The notes under the pieces were generated by a model, which saw nothing but the letters and a program-made list of their open reading frames with translations, did no database searches and was not told where the DNA came from. Positions 17,575-29,106 of a DNA stretch of 64,000 nucleotides are shown in pieces (the first letter of the stretch is position 1; each line of letters starts with the position of its first letter). The stretch is from Deltaproteobacteria bacterium (lineage in GTDB: Bacteria > Myxococcota_A > UBA9042 > PHBI01). The stretch is from contig JACKFA010000006.1 of NCBI GenBank assembly GCA_020632715.1, positions 435,001-499,000 on the forward strand, given 5' to 3'. The translations under genes were made by a program, and so were the position numbers.

Positions 17575-18843
17575 ATGAACACTCGCATCGCAGCCATCAA
17601 GGCCAGGGAGATCCTCGACTCGCGCGGCAACCCCACCCTCGAGGTGGACGTGGCGCTCGACAGCGGGATCGTCGGGCGCGCCGCGGTCCCCTCCGGCGCT
17701 TCGACCGGCGAGCACGAGGCCGTCGAGCTCCGCGACGGCGACGGCGCCCGCTACCTCGGCAAGGGCGTCCTCACCGCCGTGCGCCACGTCAACGAGACCC
17801 TCGCGGCCGAGCTCCGCGGCGCGGACGCGAGCGACCAGACCGGCCTCGACGAGCGCCTCATCGCCCTCGACGGCTCGCCGAACAAGGCGAACCTCGGCGC
17901 CAACGCCCTCCTCGGCGTGAGCCTCGCCGCCGCGCGCGCCAGCGCCCTCGCCCACGGCCTCCCGCTCTACCGCTACATCGGCGGGACGTCCGCGCGCCGC
18001 CTGCCGTGCCCGATGATGAACGTCATCAACGGCGGGAGCCACGCGGACAACACGCTCGACATCCAGGAGTTCATGGTGATGCCGGTCGGCGCGCCGAGCT
18101 TCCACGAGGGGCTCCGCTGGGGCGCCGAGGTCTTCCACCACCTGAAGAAGCGGCTCAAGAAGGACGGCAAGGCCACGGGCGTCGGCGACGAGGGCGGCTT
18201 CGCGCCCGACCTCGGCAAGAACGAGGAGGCGCTCTCCTACCTGCTGCTCGCCGTGAAGGACGCCGGCTACGAGCCCGGCAAGGACATCATGCTCGCGCTC
18301 GACGTCGCCGCGAGCGAGTTCTTCGACAAGGGGACCGGCTCCTACAAGCTCGCCGGGGACGGGCGGACGCTCTCGAGCGCGGACATGGTCGACTACCTCG
18401 CCGACCTCGCCGAGCGCTTCCCGATCTTCTCGATCGAGGACGGCCTCGACGAGAACGACTGGGACGGCTGGGCCGCGCTCACCGCGCGCATCGGCGCGAG
18501 GACGCAGATCGTCGGCGACGACCTCTTCGTGACGAACACCGAGCGCCTCGCGCGCGGCATCGCCGCCGGCACGGCGAACGCCATCCTCATCAAGGTGAAC
18601 CAGATCGGCACGCTCACCGAGACGCTCGCCGCCATCCAGATGGCCCACCGCGCCGGCTACCGCACGGTCATCTCGCACCGGAGCGGCGAGACCGAGGACA
18701 CGACCATCGCCGACCTCGCGGTCGCGACCAACGCCGGGCAGATCAAGACCGGCTCGCTCTGCCGCTCGGAGCGCGTCGCGAAGTACAACCAGCTCCTCCG
18801 CATCGAGTCGGAGCTGGGGGACGCGGCGACCTACGGGATCTGA
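17575..18843 (+). CDS. eno: Enolase
   Basis: A 422-residue glycolytic enzyme converting 2-phosphoglycerate to phosphoenolpyruvate, also part of RNA degradosomes in some bacteria. Family marks: AREILDSRGNPTLEVDV at the N-terminus, GASTGEHEAVELRDGD, GDEGGFAP, the metal-binding Asp/Glu residues in LALDVAASEF and IEDGLDENDW, the catalytic Lys in ILIKVNQIGTLTE, and the signature SHRSGETEDTTIADL. The start is placed at the second ATG (17575) because GGAG is 9 bases upstream and the N-terminus then matches family length; an ATG at 17560 is also in frame. It is convergent with lon. Confidence 0.97.
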   Translation: MNTRIAAIKAREILDSRGNPTLEVDVALDSGIVGRAAVPSGASTGEHEAVELRDGDGARYLGKGVLTAVRHVNETLAAELRGADASDQTGLDERLIALDGSPNKANLGANALLGVSLAAARASALAHGLPLYRYIGGTSARRLPCPMMNVINGGSHADNTLDIQEFMVMPVGAPSFHEGLRWGAEVFHHLKKRLKKDGKATGVGDEGGFAPDLGKNEEALSYLLLAVKDAGYEPGKDIMLALDVAASEFFDKGTGSYKLAGDGRTLSSADMVDYLADLAERFPIFSIEDGLDENDWDGWAALTARIGARTQIVGDDLFVTNTERLARGIAAGTANAILIKVNQIGTLTETLAAIQMAHRAGYRTVISHRSGETEDTTIADLAVATNAGQIKTGSLCRSERVAKYNQLLRIESELGDAATYGI

Positions 18844-18908
18844 CCCGGGCGCGGCGGGCGGGGACGCAGGCGCCGCCTACGTCCTCACGCCCCCACCCCT
18901 GAACGACG

Positions 18909-18952
18909 ACGGCGCGGGTGGGGCCCCCTCGGGGTGACCCCACTCGCGCCGT
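18909..18952. terminator. Long hairpin between convergent eno and lon
   Basis: A 15-bp stem with one G-T pair (18909-18923 with 18938-18952) around a loop that can itself fold (CCCC/GGGG). It sits between the converging ends of eno and lon. Without T runs it is not a classic intrinsic terminator, but its position and stability suggest a two-way transcript boundary. Confidence 0.55.
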
Positions 18953-18991
18953 GTCATGTGCGGTGTCCGCGCGCGCAAACCCCCGCCGGAG

Positions 18992-21505
<2,514 letters not shown>

Positions 21506-21784
21506 GGGCACCTCGTTCGAGCTCATCTTGGGACACTGTGACACGACGGGGAGCGAATCAACCCCACCCCCTCGGTGATACCACGGTGCAGAGGCGCCCG
21601 CGCTTTAGCGCGCGGGTCGGCCCGAGGGGCGCCGTGGCCGCCGGGTCGCATCGCTGTTGGCGCGCGGGAAACGACGTGCTACGTTGCGACGGGTGACCGC
21701 AGCGAGTCGGGGGACTCCAGTCTGGATCGAGCGGTCAGGCCCTGTCCCAAGAGCCCGAACCCCTGTGGATCAAGTGAGTCGAGC

Positions 21785-22870
21785 GTGAGCGACCGTTCTC
21801 CGGGAGGAGGTCCGATCCTCCGAAAGCGCGGTGCCCGCCAGCAGGACGGCGAGCAGACCGCGCCGAAGCCGGCCGAGCGCCAGCAGCCGCCTCAGGCGGC
21901 GCCGCCGACGCGCGGCGGCCATGGCGAAGGGGGCGGTCGCCCGTCGCCCGACCGGCCGCGGTTCAACCGCGCGCAGGGCGGTGGCCGGCGCCTCTATGAT
22001 CCCAACGTCGACGCGGCGCGGCCGCGGCCGTCCGTCGAGGGCGACCCGGCGCGGGCCGCGAGCGACATGAAGGGCTTCAAGAAGCCCGCCGGCGGCCCGA
22101 AGAAGGGGCGCGGAGCGCCTGCGCCGTCGGAGAAGGACAGCGTCCGCGAGGAGGCGCAGAAGCTCGCGCGGGAGAAGGGCGTGCCGATCGTGCACGCGTA
22201 CCGGATCCTGAAGGGGCAGGCGACCCTCAACGACGTGCTCAAGGCGATGATGCGGAAGGAGCGCTTCGAGCAGCTCATCCACCGCGACGGCATCGACCGC
22301 GAGCTCGCCGGGCAGGTCGCGAGCGGGAACCTCCCGAAGCAGCGCGCGATGACGCTCACGCGGATGCGCACGCTCCGCGGGCCGAAGCTCCACGTCGACG
22401 CCATCACGGCGGCCGCGGCCGACCCGAACCCCGTCGCCATCGCGGTGTTCGGGGGCGGCTGGCTCGTCGGGCGCGTGAAGAACGCGCGGCTCTACGACTT
22501 CGACTTCCTCATCGACGGCGCCGGCGCCCCGATGACCTTCTACAAGCACGACGTGAAGGCCCTCTGCGCCGCGAGCGAGCTCGAGGCGGCGAAGGGCTGC
22601 GCGTCGATGGACGAGGGCGTCGCGGGGCAGGGGCTCAAGGGCACCGAGGACCGCGCGGCGCGGGTCCGCCCCGAGGACGAGTGGATGCTGCGCCTCGTCG
22701 AGGACGAGCGGGTCGTGCGCTTCACGATGCGCGACGGCGAGGCGTACGTCGGGCAGCTGCGCTCCTTCGGGCGGTGGGACGGCGAGCTCGTCCTCCCCGG
22801 CGGCGAGTGCGTGTCGGTCTTCTTCCACGCGCTGCACCCGCTCTCCGCGACGCTCGGCCTCAAGGAGTAG
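21785..22870 (+). CDS. Protein with two tandem Hfq/Sm-like segments
   Basis: A 361-residue protein. Residues 1-115 are disordered and rich in Gly/Pro/Arg/Gln. Residues 119-195 are helical and basic (REEAQKLAREKGVPIVHAYR). Then come two segments that resemble Hfq. Segment 1 (about 215-260) reads AIAVFGGGWLVGRVKNARLY...FYKHDVKAL; segment 2 (about 302-358) reads RLVEDERVVRFTMRDGEAYV GQLRSF...FFHALHPLS. In Hfq the corresponding features are [20 protein letters not shown] and VYKHAIST. This suggests an RNA-binding Sm-fold protein. The GTG at 21785 is a tentative start; an open frame extends further left. rsmD follows by 9 bases. Recognition is by eye, not by search. Confidence 0.6.
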   Translation: MSDRSPGGGPILRKRGARQQDGEQTAPKPAERQQPPQAAPPTRGGHGEGGGRPSPDRPRFNRAQGGGRRLYDPNVDAARPRPSVEGDPARAASDMKGFKKPAGGPKKGRGAPAPSEKDSVREEAQKLAREKGVPIVHAYRILKGQATLNDVLKAMMRKERFEQLIHRDGIDRELAGQVASGNLPKQRAMTLTRMRTLRGPKLHVDAITAAAADPNPVAIAVFGGGWLVGRVKNARLYDFDFLIDGAGAPMTFYKHDVKALCAASELEAAKGCASMDEGVAGQGLKGTEDRAARVRPEDEWMLRLVEDERVVRFTMRDGEAYVGQLRSFGRWDGELVLPGGECVSVFFHALHPLSATLGLKE

Positions 22871-22879
22871 GTCGCCGCC

Positions 22880-23428
22880 GTGCGGATCGTCGCCGGTCGC
22901 TTCGGCGGGCGCCGGCTGCACGTGCCGGCCGGGCGCGACACGCGACCCACCGGGGAGCGCGTGCGCGAGGCGCTCTTCTCGATCCTCGGCGACGCGGTCG
23001 CGGGGGCGCGCGTGGCGGATCTCTACGCCGGCACCGGGGCGCTCGGGCTCGAGGCGCTGTCGCGAGGCGCGGCGCAGGTGGACCTCTACGAGAGCGGTCG
23101 GCCGGCGCTCGCGGTGATCGCGCGGAACGTGGGCGAGCTCGGGTGCGATGGCGAGGTCGCCGTCGTGCGCGTGCCGCTCCCGCGCGGGCTCGGGGCGGGG
23201 CCGGCCTATGGCGTCGTGCTCTGCGATCCGCCCTGGGGAAAGCAGCTCGGCGAGGCCGCGATCGACCGGCTCCTCGCGGTGGGGCGGCTCGCGCCGGGCG
23301 GGCTCGTCGTCCTCGAGGAGGCGCAGGGGAAGCTCCCGGCGGCCGCCTGGTGGGAGGCGCGAGGGCTGCTCGTGGACGACGAGCGGCGCTACGGCGACAC
23401 CGCCATCGCCATCGCGCGGCGACCCTAG
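22880..23428 (+). CDS. rsmD: 16S rRNA (guanine966-N2)-methyltransferase
   Basis: A 182-residue SAM-dependent enzyme that methylates G966 of 16S rRNA during 30S assembly. Family marks: RIVAGRFGGRRLHVP at the N-terminus, the RPTGERVREALFSIL signature, a SAM-binding VADLYAGTGALGLEALSRGA motif, and the catalytic DPPWGK (usually DPPY) motif. Length fits the family (about 185). The start is GTG at 22880. It is in an operon with the Hfq-like gene (9-base gap). Its TAG stop overlaps the outer arm of a long palindrome. Confidence 0.92.
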   Translation: MRIVAGRFGGRRLHVPAGRDTRPTGERVREALFSILGDAVAGARVADLYAGTGALGLEALSRGAAQVDLYESGRPALAVIARNVGELGCDGEVAVVRVPLPRGLGAGPAYGVVLCDPPWGKQLGEAAIDRLLAVGRLAPGGLVVLEEAQGKLPAAAWWEARGLLVDDERRYGDTAIAIARRP

Positions 23429-23587
23429 CAGCGCTCGGGGAAATTCTCCCGTCGCCAGGCTTGCTCTTGTGGTCTCAGGCGGCTCCGCTCGTCGGTCACG
23501 TACCTCGGGTACGCTCCCGCCTCGCGTAGCCACCTGCGACCACGACGCCGCGCCTGGCTCGGTCCGAATCTCCCCGAGCGCTGCTAG
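23425..23587. repeat. 163-bp imperfect palindrome between rsmD and coaD
   Basis: The outer arms CTAGCAGCGCTCGGGGA (23425-23441) and TCCCCGAGCGCTGCTAG (23571-23587) are exact reverse complements. The inner parts continue to pair (GCCAGGC, GTGGTC, CAGG-GGCT) down to GTACC-TCG-GGTAC, whose centre at 23506 is the exact midpoint of the arms. RNA from either strand would fold into one long hairpin. It begins inside the rsmD stop codon and ends 67 bases before coaD. Confidence 0.85.
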
Positions 23588-23654
23588 CCAACCGACCCGC
23601 GCTGGGGTAACCCTCGGAGGCCCCGCGGAGTGCTGGGCCCTCGAGGAGAACCCG

Positions 23655-24130
23655 ATGCCCGAGCGCCTCGCCATCTGCCCCGGCTCGTTCGACCCGCTCA
23701 CGAACGGCCACGAGACCATCATCCGGCGCGGCCTCGCGCTCTTCGACCGCGTCATCGTGGCGGTCACCTTCAACCCGCGGAAGACGCCGTTCTTCTCGGT
23801 GGAGGCGCGCAAGCAGATGGTGCGCGACGTGTTCCCGGACGAGCCGCGCCTCGAGGTCGACGAGCTGAACGGGCTCCTCGCGCGCTGGGCGAGCGACAAG
23901 GGCGCCGCCTGCATCCTCCGCGGCCTGCGCGCGCCGAGCGACTTCGAGTACGAGCTGCAGATGGCGCAGATGAACCGCCACCTCCACCCCCAGCTCGACA
24001 CCGTCTTCCTCGCGTCCGAGGCCGACGGGAGCTACGTGTCGTCGTCGCTCGTGCGGGAGGTCTTCGTCCTCGGCGGCGACGTGTCGGACCTCGTGCCGGC
24101 GCCGGTGCTCGCCGCCATGAAGGCGCGGTC

Positions 24131-24134
<4 letters not shown>
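23655..24134 (+). CDS. coaD: Phosphopantetheine adenylyltransferase
   Basis: A 159-residue enzyme catalysing the fourth step of coenzyme A synthesis, 4'-phosphopantetheine plus ATP to dephospho-CoA. Family marks: CPGSFDPLTNGHETII (with the nucleotide-binding T/HxGH element), FNPRKTPFFSVEARKQMV, ILRGLRAPSDFEYELQMAQMN, and the SSSLVREV motif near the end. GAGGAG lies upstream of the ATG. The downstream aminotransferase GTG overlaps its stop (GTGA). It lies just after the 163-bp palindrome, which may separate it from rsmD, its usual neighbour in many genomes. Confidence 0.96.
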
Positions 24135-25327
<1,193 letters not shown>

Positions 25328-25381
25328 TGCGCTGATCGCCGTTGCTTTCGGCTGCGCGGATCGCGAAGCTCGGGACCGACC

Positions 25382-26350
25382 ATGAAGCAAGGAACGGTCT
25401 CCATGTGGCGGAACTCCATCGCGGTGAGCGCGCTCGTCCTCGCTCTGGCCGGCGGCGCGTGTGGCGGTGACGGCGGCGGGAACGACGTCGTCGCGCCGCT
25501 TTCGCCCGACGCCGCCCTCCGCGCCGCGGCGCTCCTCGGGAGCTGCGTCGATGACGGCGCCGTGAGCTTCCTCGAGACGCTCTACTTCCCGTACCCCGAG
25601 AACGTCCTGCTCTCGCTCCGCGATGCCGCCGACTGCCTCGCCGCGAGCGACGACGGCTGCGCCGCCGTCCCGCGCTGCCTCCCCATCCGCTTCGTCACCG
25701 GCGACTGCGTCGAGGGCTGCATCGGCGACCGCATCGTCATCTGCGGGGACGGGGGCGGGCACAGCATCGCGCTCCCGGCGGGGTTCTCCTGCGACGGCGC
25801 CGGCGGGATCACGGTCCCTGGGGCTCCGCGCTGCGACGGCGCCACCTTCGTCCAGCGCTGCGACGGCGACCGGCCGGTGAAGTGCCAGGGCGACGGCTTC
25901 GAGATCCCGCAGGGGTCGTGCGCCGACGCGGGCTTCGCCTGCGTCGCGCCCGGTGGCGAGGCGCAGGCCGTGTGCCAGGGCACGGGCGGCGCGTGTCAGG
26001 GGTCGAGCTACGGGCAGGGCTGGCTCGAGGGTACCTGCCTCGACGCCGACACGCTCGAGACCTGCGTGCGCGATGGGCGCCACGTCCAGCGCTGCGCCGA
26101 CGTGGGCGTCGGCTTCACGTGCCAGGCACGGGGCCCGGGGATCTCGTTCTGCGGCCTCGGGACCGAGTGCGACCCACGCCAGGACAGCGGCGACGGCAAC
26201 GGCGCCCGCTGCGACGGCGACGCCATCGTCGTGTGCAACGCCGGGCGCCTCGATCACCTCGAGTGCAAGACCCTCGGCTTCGCGGCGTGCGCCGAGGTGG
26301 CCGGGATCCCCTACTGCACCCCCGGGCCGTTCCCCGGCTTCACGCCGTGA
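25382..26350 (+). CDS. Cysteine-rich lipoprotein, unknown function
   Basis: A 322-residue protein with a hydrophobic segment ending LAGGAC (lipobox). The mature part has over twenty cysteines in loosely repeated units of about 45 residues: CDGDRPVKCQGDGFEIPQGS, CLDADTLETCVRDGRHVQRC, CDGDAIVVCNAGRLDHLEC. These have the form CxGDxxxxC...C of many surface lipoproteins in this group. Likely lipid-anchored and disulfide-stabilised in the envelope. An in-frame ATG at 25403 with AAGGAA upstream is an equally good start. It is convergent with the beta-barrel gene (9-base gap). Confidence 0.75.
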   Translation: MKQGTVSMWRNSIAVSALVLALAGGACGGDGGGNDVVAPLSPDAALRAAALLGSCVDDGAVSFLETLYFPYPENVLLSLRDAADCLAASDDGCAAVPRCLPIRFVTGDCVEGCIGDRIVICGDGGGHSIALPAGFSCDGAGGITVPGAPRCDGATFVQRCDGDRPVKCQGDGFEIPQGSCADAGFACVAPGGEAQAVCQGTGGACQGSSYGQGWLEGTCLDADTLETCVRDGRHVQRCADVGVGFTCQARGPGISFCGLGTECDPRQDSGDGNGARCDGDAIVVCNAGRLDHLECKTLGFAACAEVAGIPYCTPGPFPGFTP

Positions 26351-26359
26351 CGCGGCGCG

Positions 26360-27631
26360 TCAGAACTTCACCCGCGCCGCCACGTCCACGCCGAACGTCG
26401 TGATGCCGCCCGTCCGGAAGCGCGTCCCTGGTGCGTCGAAGGCCGAGGCGTACACCGGGTTCAGCTCGTTCTGACCTTGCGTGTTCGTCCGCTGGATCCC
26501 GCCGACCCCGTCGAGGTCCTCGCCGACGTCCGCGAACGTCAGGAAGTGGTCCGTCTCCATCGCGAGCGACGCGCGCGCCGACAGCTCGAGCACCTCGAAC
26601 ACCTCGTAGCGGATCCCGAGCCACCCCGAGAGCACCGCGTGGTGCTCCTCGTCCGTGACGCCGTCCGTCCGCCGCGGCGCGCTCGTCGCGGGGTCCACGT
26701 CGCCCCGGTCGTACGTCGTGAGGTCGCACGGCGCGTCCTCCGAGCGCGGATCGCAGCCGCTCGTCCCGAGCGCGTCGAAGAGGTCCGTCCGCGCGCGCCC
26801 GTCGAACACCGCCTCGATGCGCCCCCCCACCTCGAGCCGAACGGCGCTCTTGTCCTTCCGCTCGTAGGGCGTCACCTCCGCCCCGAACGACACCCCGAGC
26901 CGGTGCGCCGGCCCCGTGAGCGTCTGCGTGGGGGCGTCCGCGTCGAACACGCTCCCCGCCGCCCCGCGCACGAGCGTCACGTCGACCGCCGCGAACGGCT
27001 CGAGCCAGCGCGTCACCTTGCCGGAGAACGCGTTCTCGAGCCGCACCGCGTACATCCCCTCGCCGACCGCGTCGTTCCCCGCCGCGCGCTCGCTCGCCGT
27101 CGGGAGCGTCAGCGTGAGCCCGACGACCCAGCGCCCGTCGCGCTCCTCGCCGAACCCGAAGGGCGCGACGCGCAGCGTCGCCGACACGTCGGCGAGGCCC
27201 GCCCGCGTCGGCCCGCGCGCCGGCACCTCGAAGAGGCTCGGGCGGTTGTACGGGTCCGTCAGCGAGTTGCCCTCGTCGACCCCGCTCGCGTGCCGCAGGT
27301 CCGTCTGCTCCGAGAGCACGATGGGCAGCGCGAACGAGAGCTCGAAGGCGTCCCCGAGCGCGAGCGCCGGGGTCACCGTCAGGACCGACGTCGTGCGCTC
27401 CGTCTCGAGGTCGTCCGCGAGCAGGACGCGGCTCCCCTCGGGACACAGGCTCGCGCCGCCGAGGGTCTCGTGGGCGTAGCAGAGGGTCTCCCGCCGGATG
27501 GCGCCGCGGCGGCGCCGCCACTCCCAGTCGAGGCTCACGTGCGGGCGCAGGGACAGCGAATCCTCGGCCCCCCAGCCGTCGACGATCTCGGTGGGCACGG
27601 CGCCGTCGGCCGTCCCCGCCGTGACGAGCAC
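26360..27631 (-). CDS. Outer-membrane beta-barrel-like protein
   Basis: At least 423 residues. Many alternating hydrophobic/charged segments of 8-12 residues (FELSFALPIVL, WVVGLTLTLP, RLGVSFGAEVTPYE, FGVDVAARVKF) end in an aromatic Phe, the usual C-terminal signal of outer-membrane barrels. The conventional start at 27631 falls inside what looks like a signal peptide (RGRLGALGAALAVLVTAGTA). The true start may be a CTG near 27681, just after the GGAGGAG that overlaps the end of the upstream regulator gene. Probably co-transcribed with xseA and the NtrC-type regulator. Function unknown. Confidence 0.72.
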   Translation of the reverse strand: MLVTAGTADGAVPTEIVDGWGAEDSLSLRPHVSLDWEWRRRRGAIRRETLCYAHETLGGASLCPEGSRVLLADDLETERTTSVLTVTPALALGDAFELSFALPIVLSEQTDLRHASGVDEGNSLTDPYNRPSLFEVPARGPTRAGLADVSATLRVAPFGFGEERDGRWVVGLTLTLPTASERAAGNDAVGEGMYAVRLENAFSGKVTRWLEPFAAVDVTLVRGAAGSVFDADAPTQTLTGPAHRLGVSFGAEVTPYERKDKSAVRLEVGGRIEAVFDGRARTDLFDALGTSGCDPRSEDAPCDLTTYDRGDVDPATSAPRRTDGVTDEEHHAVLSGWLGIRYEVFEVLELSARASLAMETDHFLTFADVGEDLDGVGGIQRTNTQGQNELNPVYASAFDAPGTRFRTGGITTFGVDVAARVKF

Positions 27632-27678
27632 GGCGAGCGCGGCCCCGAGCGCGCCGAGGCGCCCTCGCGCCGCGACGC

Positions 27679-29106
27679 TCAGCTCTCCTCCCGGAGGCCG
27701 AACTCCTTCATCTTGTTCTGGAGCGACTTGCGCGAGATCATCAGGAGCTGCGCCGCGCGCGTCACGTTCGCGCCCGTCTGGTCGAGCGCCTGCACGATGA
27801 GCTCCTTCTCGAGCTGCGCCGTCGTCTCGCGCACGAGCTCCTTCATCGACACGCGCCCCGACAGGTCGCGGTCGAGGCGCGGCGGGGCGCCCGTCGAGGA
27901 GGCGACGGCGTAGGCGGCGCCCGTCTTGAGCTCCTCGGGCAGGAGATCCAGCGTGATCTCGGTGTCCTCGCAGAAGAGCACGAGCCGCTCGAGCACGTTC
28001 TCCATCTCGCGCACGTTGCCGGGCCAGCCGTACGCGCGGAAGGCCGCGAGCGCCTCGTGCGAGAGGCCGGTGACCTGCTTCCCGAGGCGATCGTTGAAGC
28101 GCTCGAGCATGTGCTCGACGAGGAGCGGGATGTCCCCCGGACGCTCGCGGAGCGGCGGCAGGTGGATCGGCACGACGTTCAGCCGGTAGAAGAGGTCCTC
28201 GCGGAACCGGCTCGTCTCGACCTCGGTCTGGAGGTTCCGGTTCGTCGCGGCCACGAGGCGCACGTCGACCTTCAGGGTCTTCAGCCCGCCGACGCGCTCG
28301 AAGGACGACTCCTGGATGGCGCGGAGCAGCTTCACCTGCATCTCGGTCGGGATCTCGGCGATCTCGTCGAGGAAGAGCGTGCCGCGGTCGGCGAGCTCGA
28401 AGCGCCCCGGCTTCGACGCGATCGCGCCCGTGAACGCGCCCTTCTCGTGCCCGAAGAGCTCGCTCTCGATGAGCGTGTGGGGGATGGCCGCGCAGTTCAC
28501 CTTGATGAAGGGCTTGCCCTTGCGGCTCGAGTTCTCGTGGAGGGCGTGCGCCACGAGCTCCTTGCCGGTGCCGCTCTCGCCCGTCACGAGCACCGTCGTC
28601 GGGGTGTTCGCGACCTTGTCGAGCACGGTGTAGACGTCCTGCATGGCCTTCGAGATGCCGATCATCCCGTAGCGCCCGCGCTGGCCGCCCGGCGTGCGCG
28701 CCGGCTCCACGCTGTCGAGCTCGGCGCGCGCGGTGTTCACGGCCTTCGCCATGACCGCGCGGAGCTCATCGGCGTTGAACGGCTTCGTCACGAAGTCGAA
28801 GGCGCCGTACTTCATCGCCTCGACGGCCGTGTCGACCGTGCCGTGGGCGGTGAGCATCACGACGGGCCGCCCCGGGTAGCGCTCCGTGATGGCCTCGAGG
28901 AGCTGCATCCCGTCCATCTCGGGCATGCGGAGGTCGGTCAGGACGGCGTGAACGTCGCCGCCCGTGCGCTCGAGCGCGGCGAGGGCGGCCTTGCCGTTCT
29001 CCACGGACTCGACGCGGTAGCCCTCGCGCGAGAGGAGCCCGGTCAGGACGGTGCGCATGTTGGGCTCGTCGTCGACCACGAGGACGCGCGCTTGGCTCTG
29101 GCTCAT
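27679..29106 (-). CDS. Sigma-54-dependent response regulator (NtrC family)
   Basis: A 475-residue transcription activator. N-terminal receiver domain (residues 5-120) with acidic pocket D12-D13 and phosphorylated Asp58 in VLTDLRMPEMDG. Central AAA+ sigma-54 activator domain with Walker A GESGTGKE, the sigma-54 contact loop GAFTGA and Walker B GTLFLDEIAEIP. C-terminal Fis-type helix-turn-helix (ANVTRAAQLLMISRKSLQNK). Its start overlaps the xseA stop (ATGA). No sensor kinase is adjacent, so the input signal is unknown. It is the only enhancer-binding protein in the window, which also has one sigma-54 promoter at 16685; a link is not shown. Confidence 0.94.
   Translation of the reverse strand: MSQSQARVLVVDDEPNMRTVLTGLLSREGYRVESVENGKAALAALERTGGDVHAVLTDLRMPEMDGMQLLEAITERYPGRPVVMLTAHGTVDTAVEAMKYGAFDFVTKPFNADELRAVMAKAVNTARAELDSVEPARTPGGQRGRYGMIGISKAMQDVYTVLDKVANTPTTVLVTGESGTGKELVAHALHENSSRKGKPFIKVNCAAIPHTLIESELFGHEKGAFTGAIASKPGRFELADRGTLFLDEIAEIPTEMQVKLLRAIQESSFERVGGLKTLKVDVRLVAATNRNLQTEVETSRFREDLFYRLNVVPIHLPPLRERPGDIPLLVEHMLERFNDRLGKQVTGLSHEALAAFRAYGWPGNVREMENVLERLVLFCEDTEITLDLLPEELKTGAAYAVASSTGAPPRLDRDLSGRVSMKELVRETTAQLEKELIVQALDQTGANVTRAAQLLMISRKSLQNKMKEFGLREES

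Noticed and set aside
16685..17575. Sigma-54 promoter as the promoter of eno
   Set aside because: It is 875 bases upstream with an antisense gene and a hairpin between; a normal sigma-70-like promoter sits near eno.
21506..21544. Earlier starts for Lon (ATG 21526, GTG 21544)
   Set aside because: The ATG at 21505 has the best ribosome-binding site; the added residues are not family-like.
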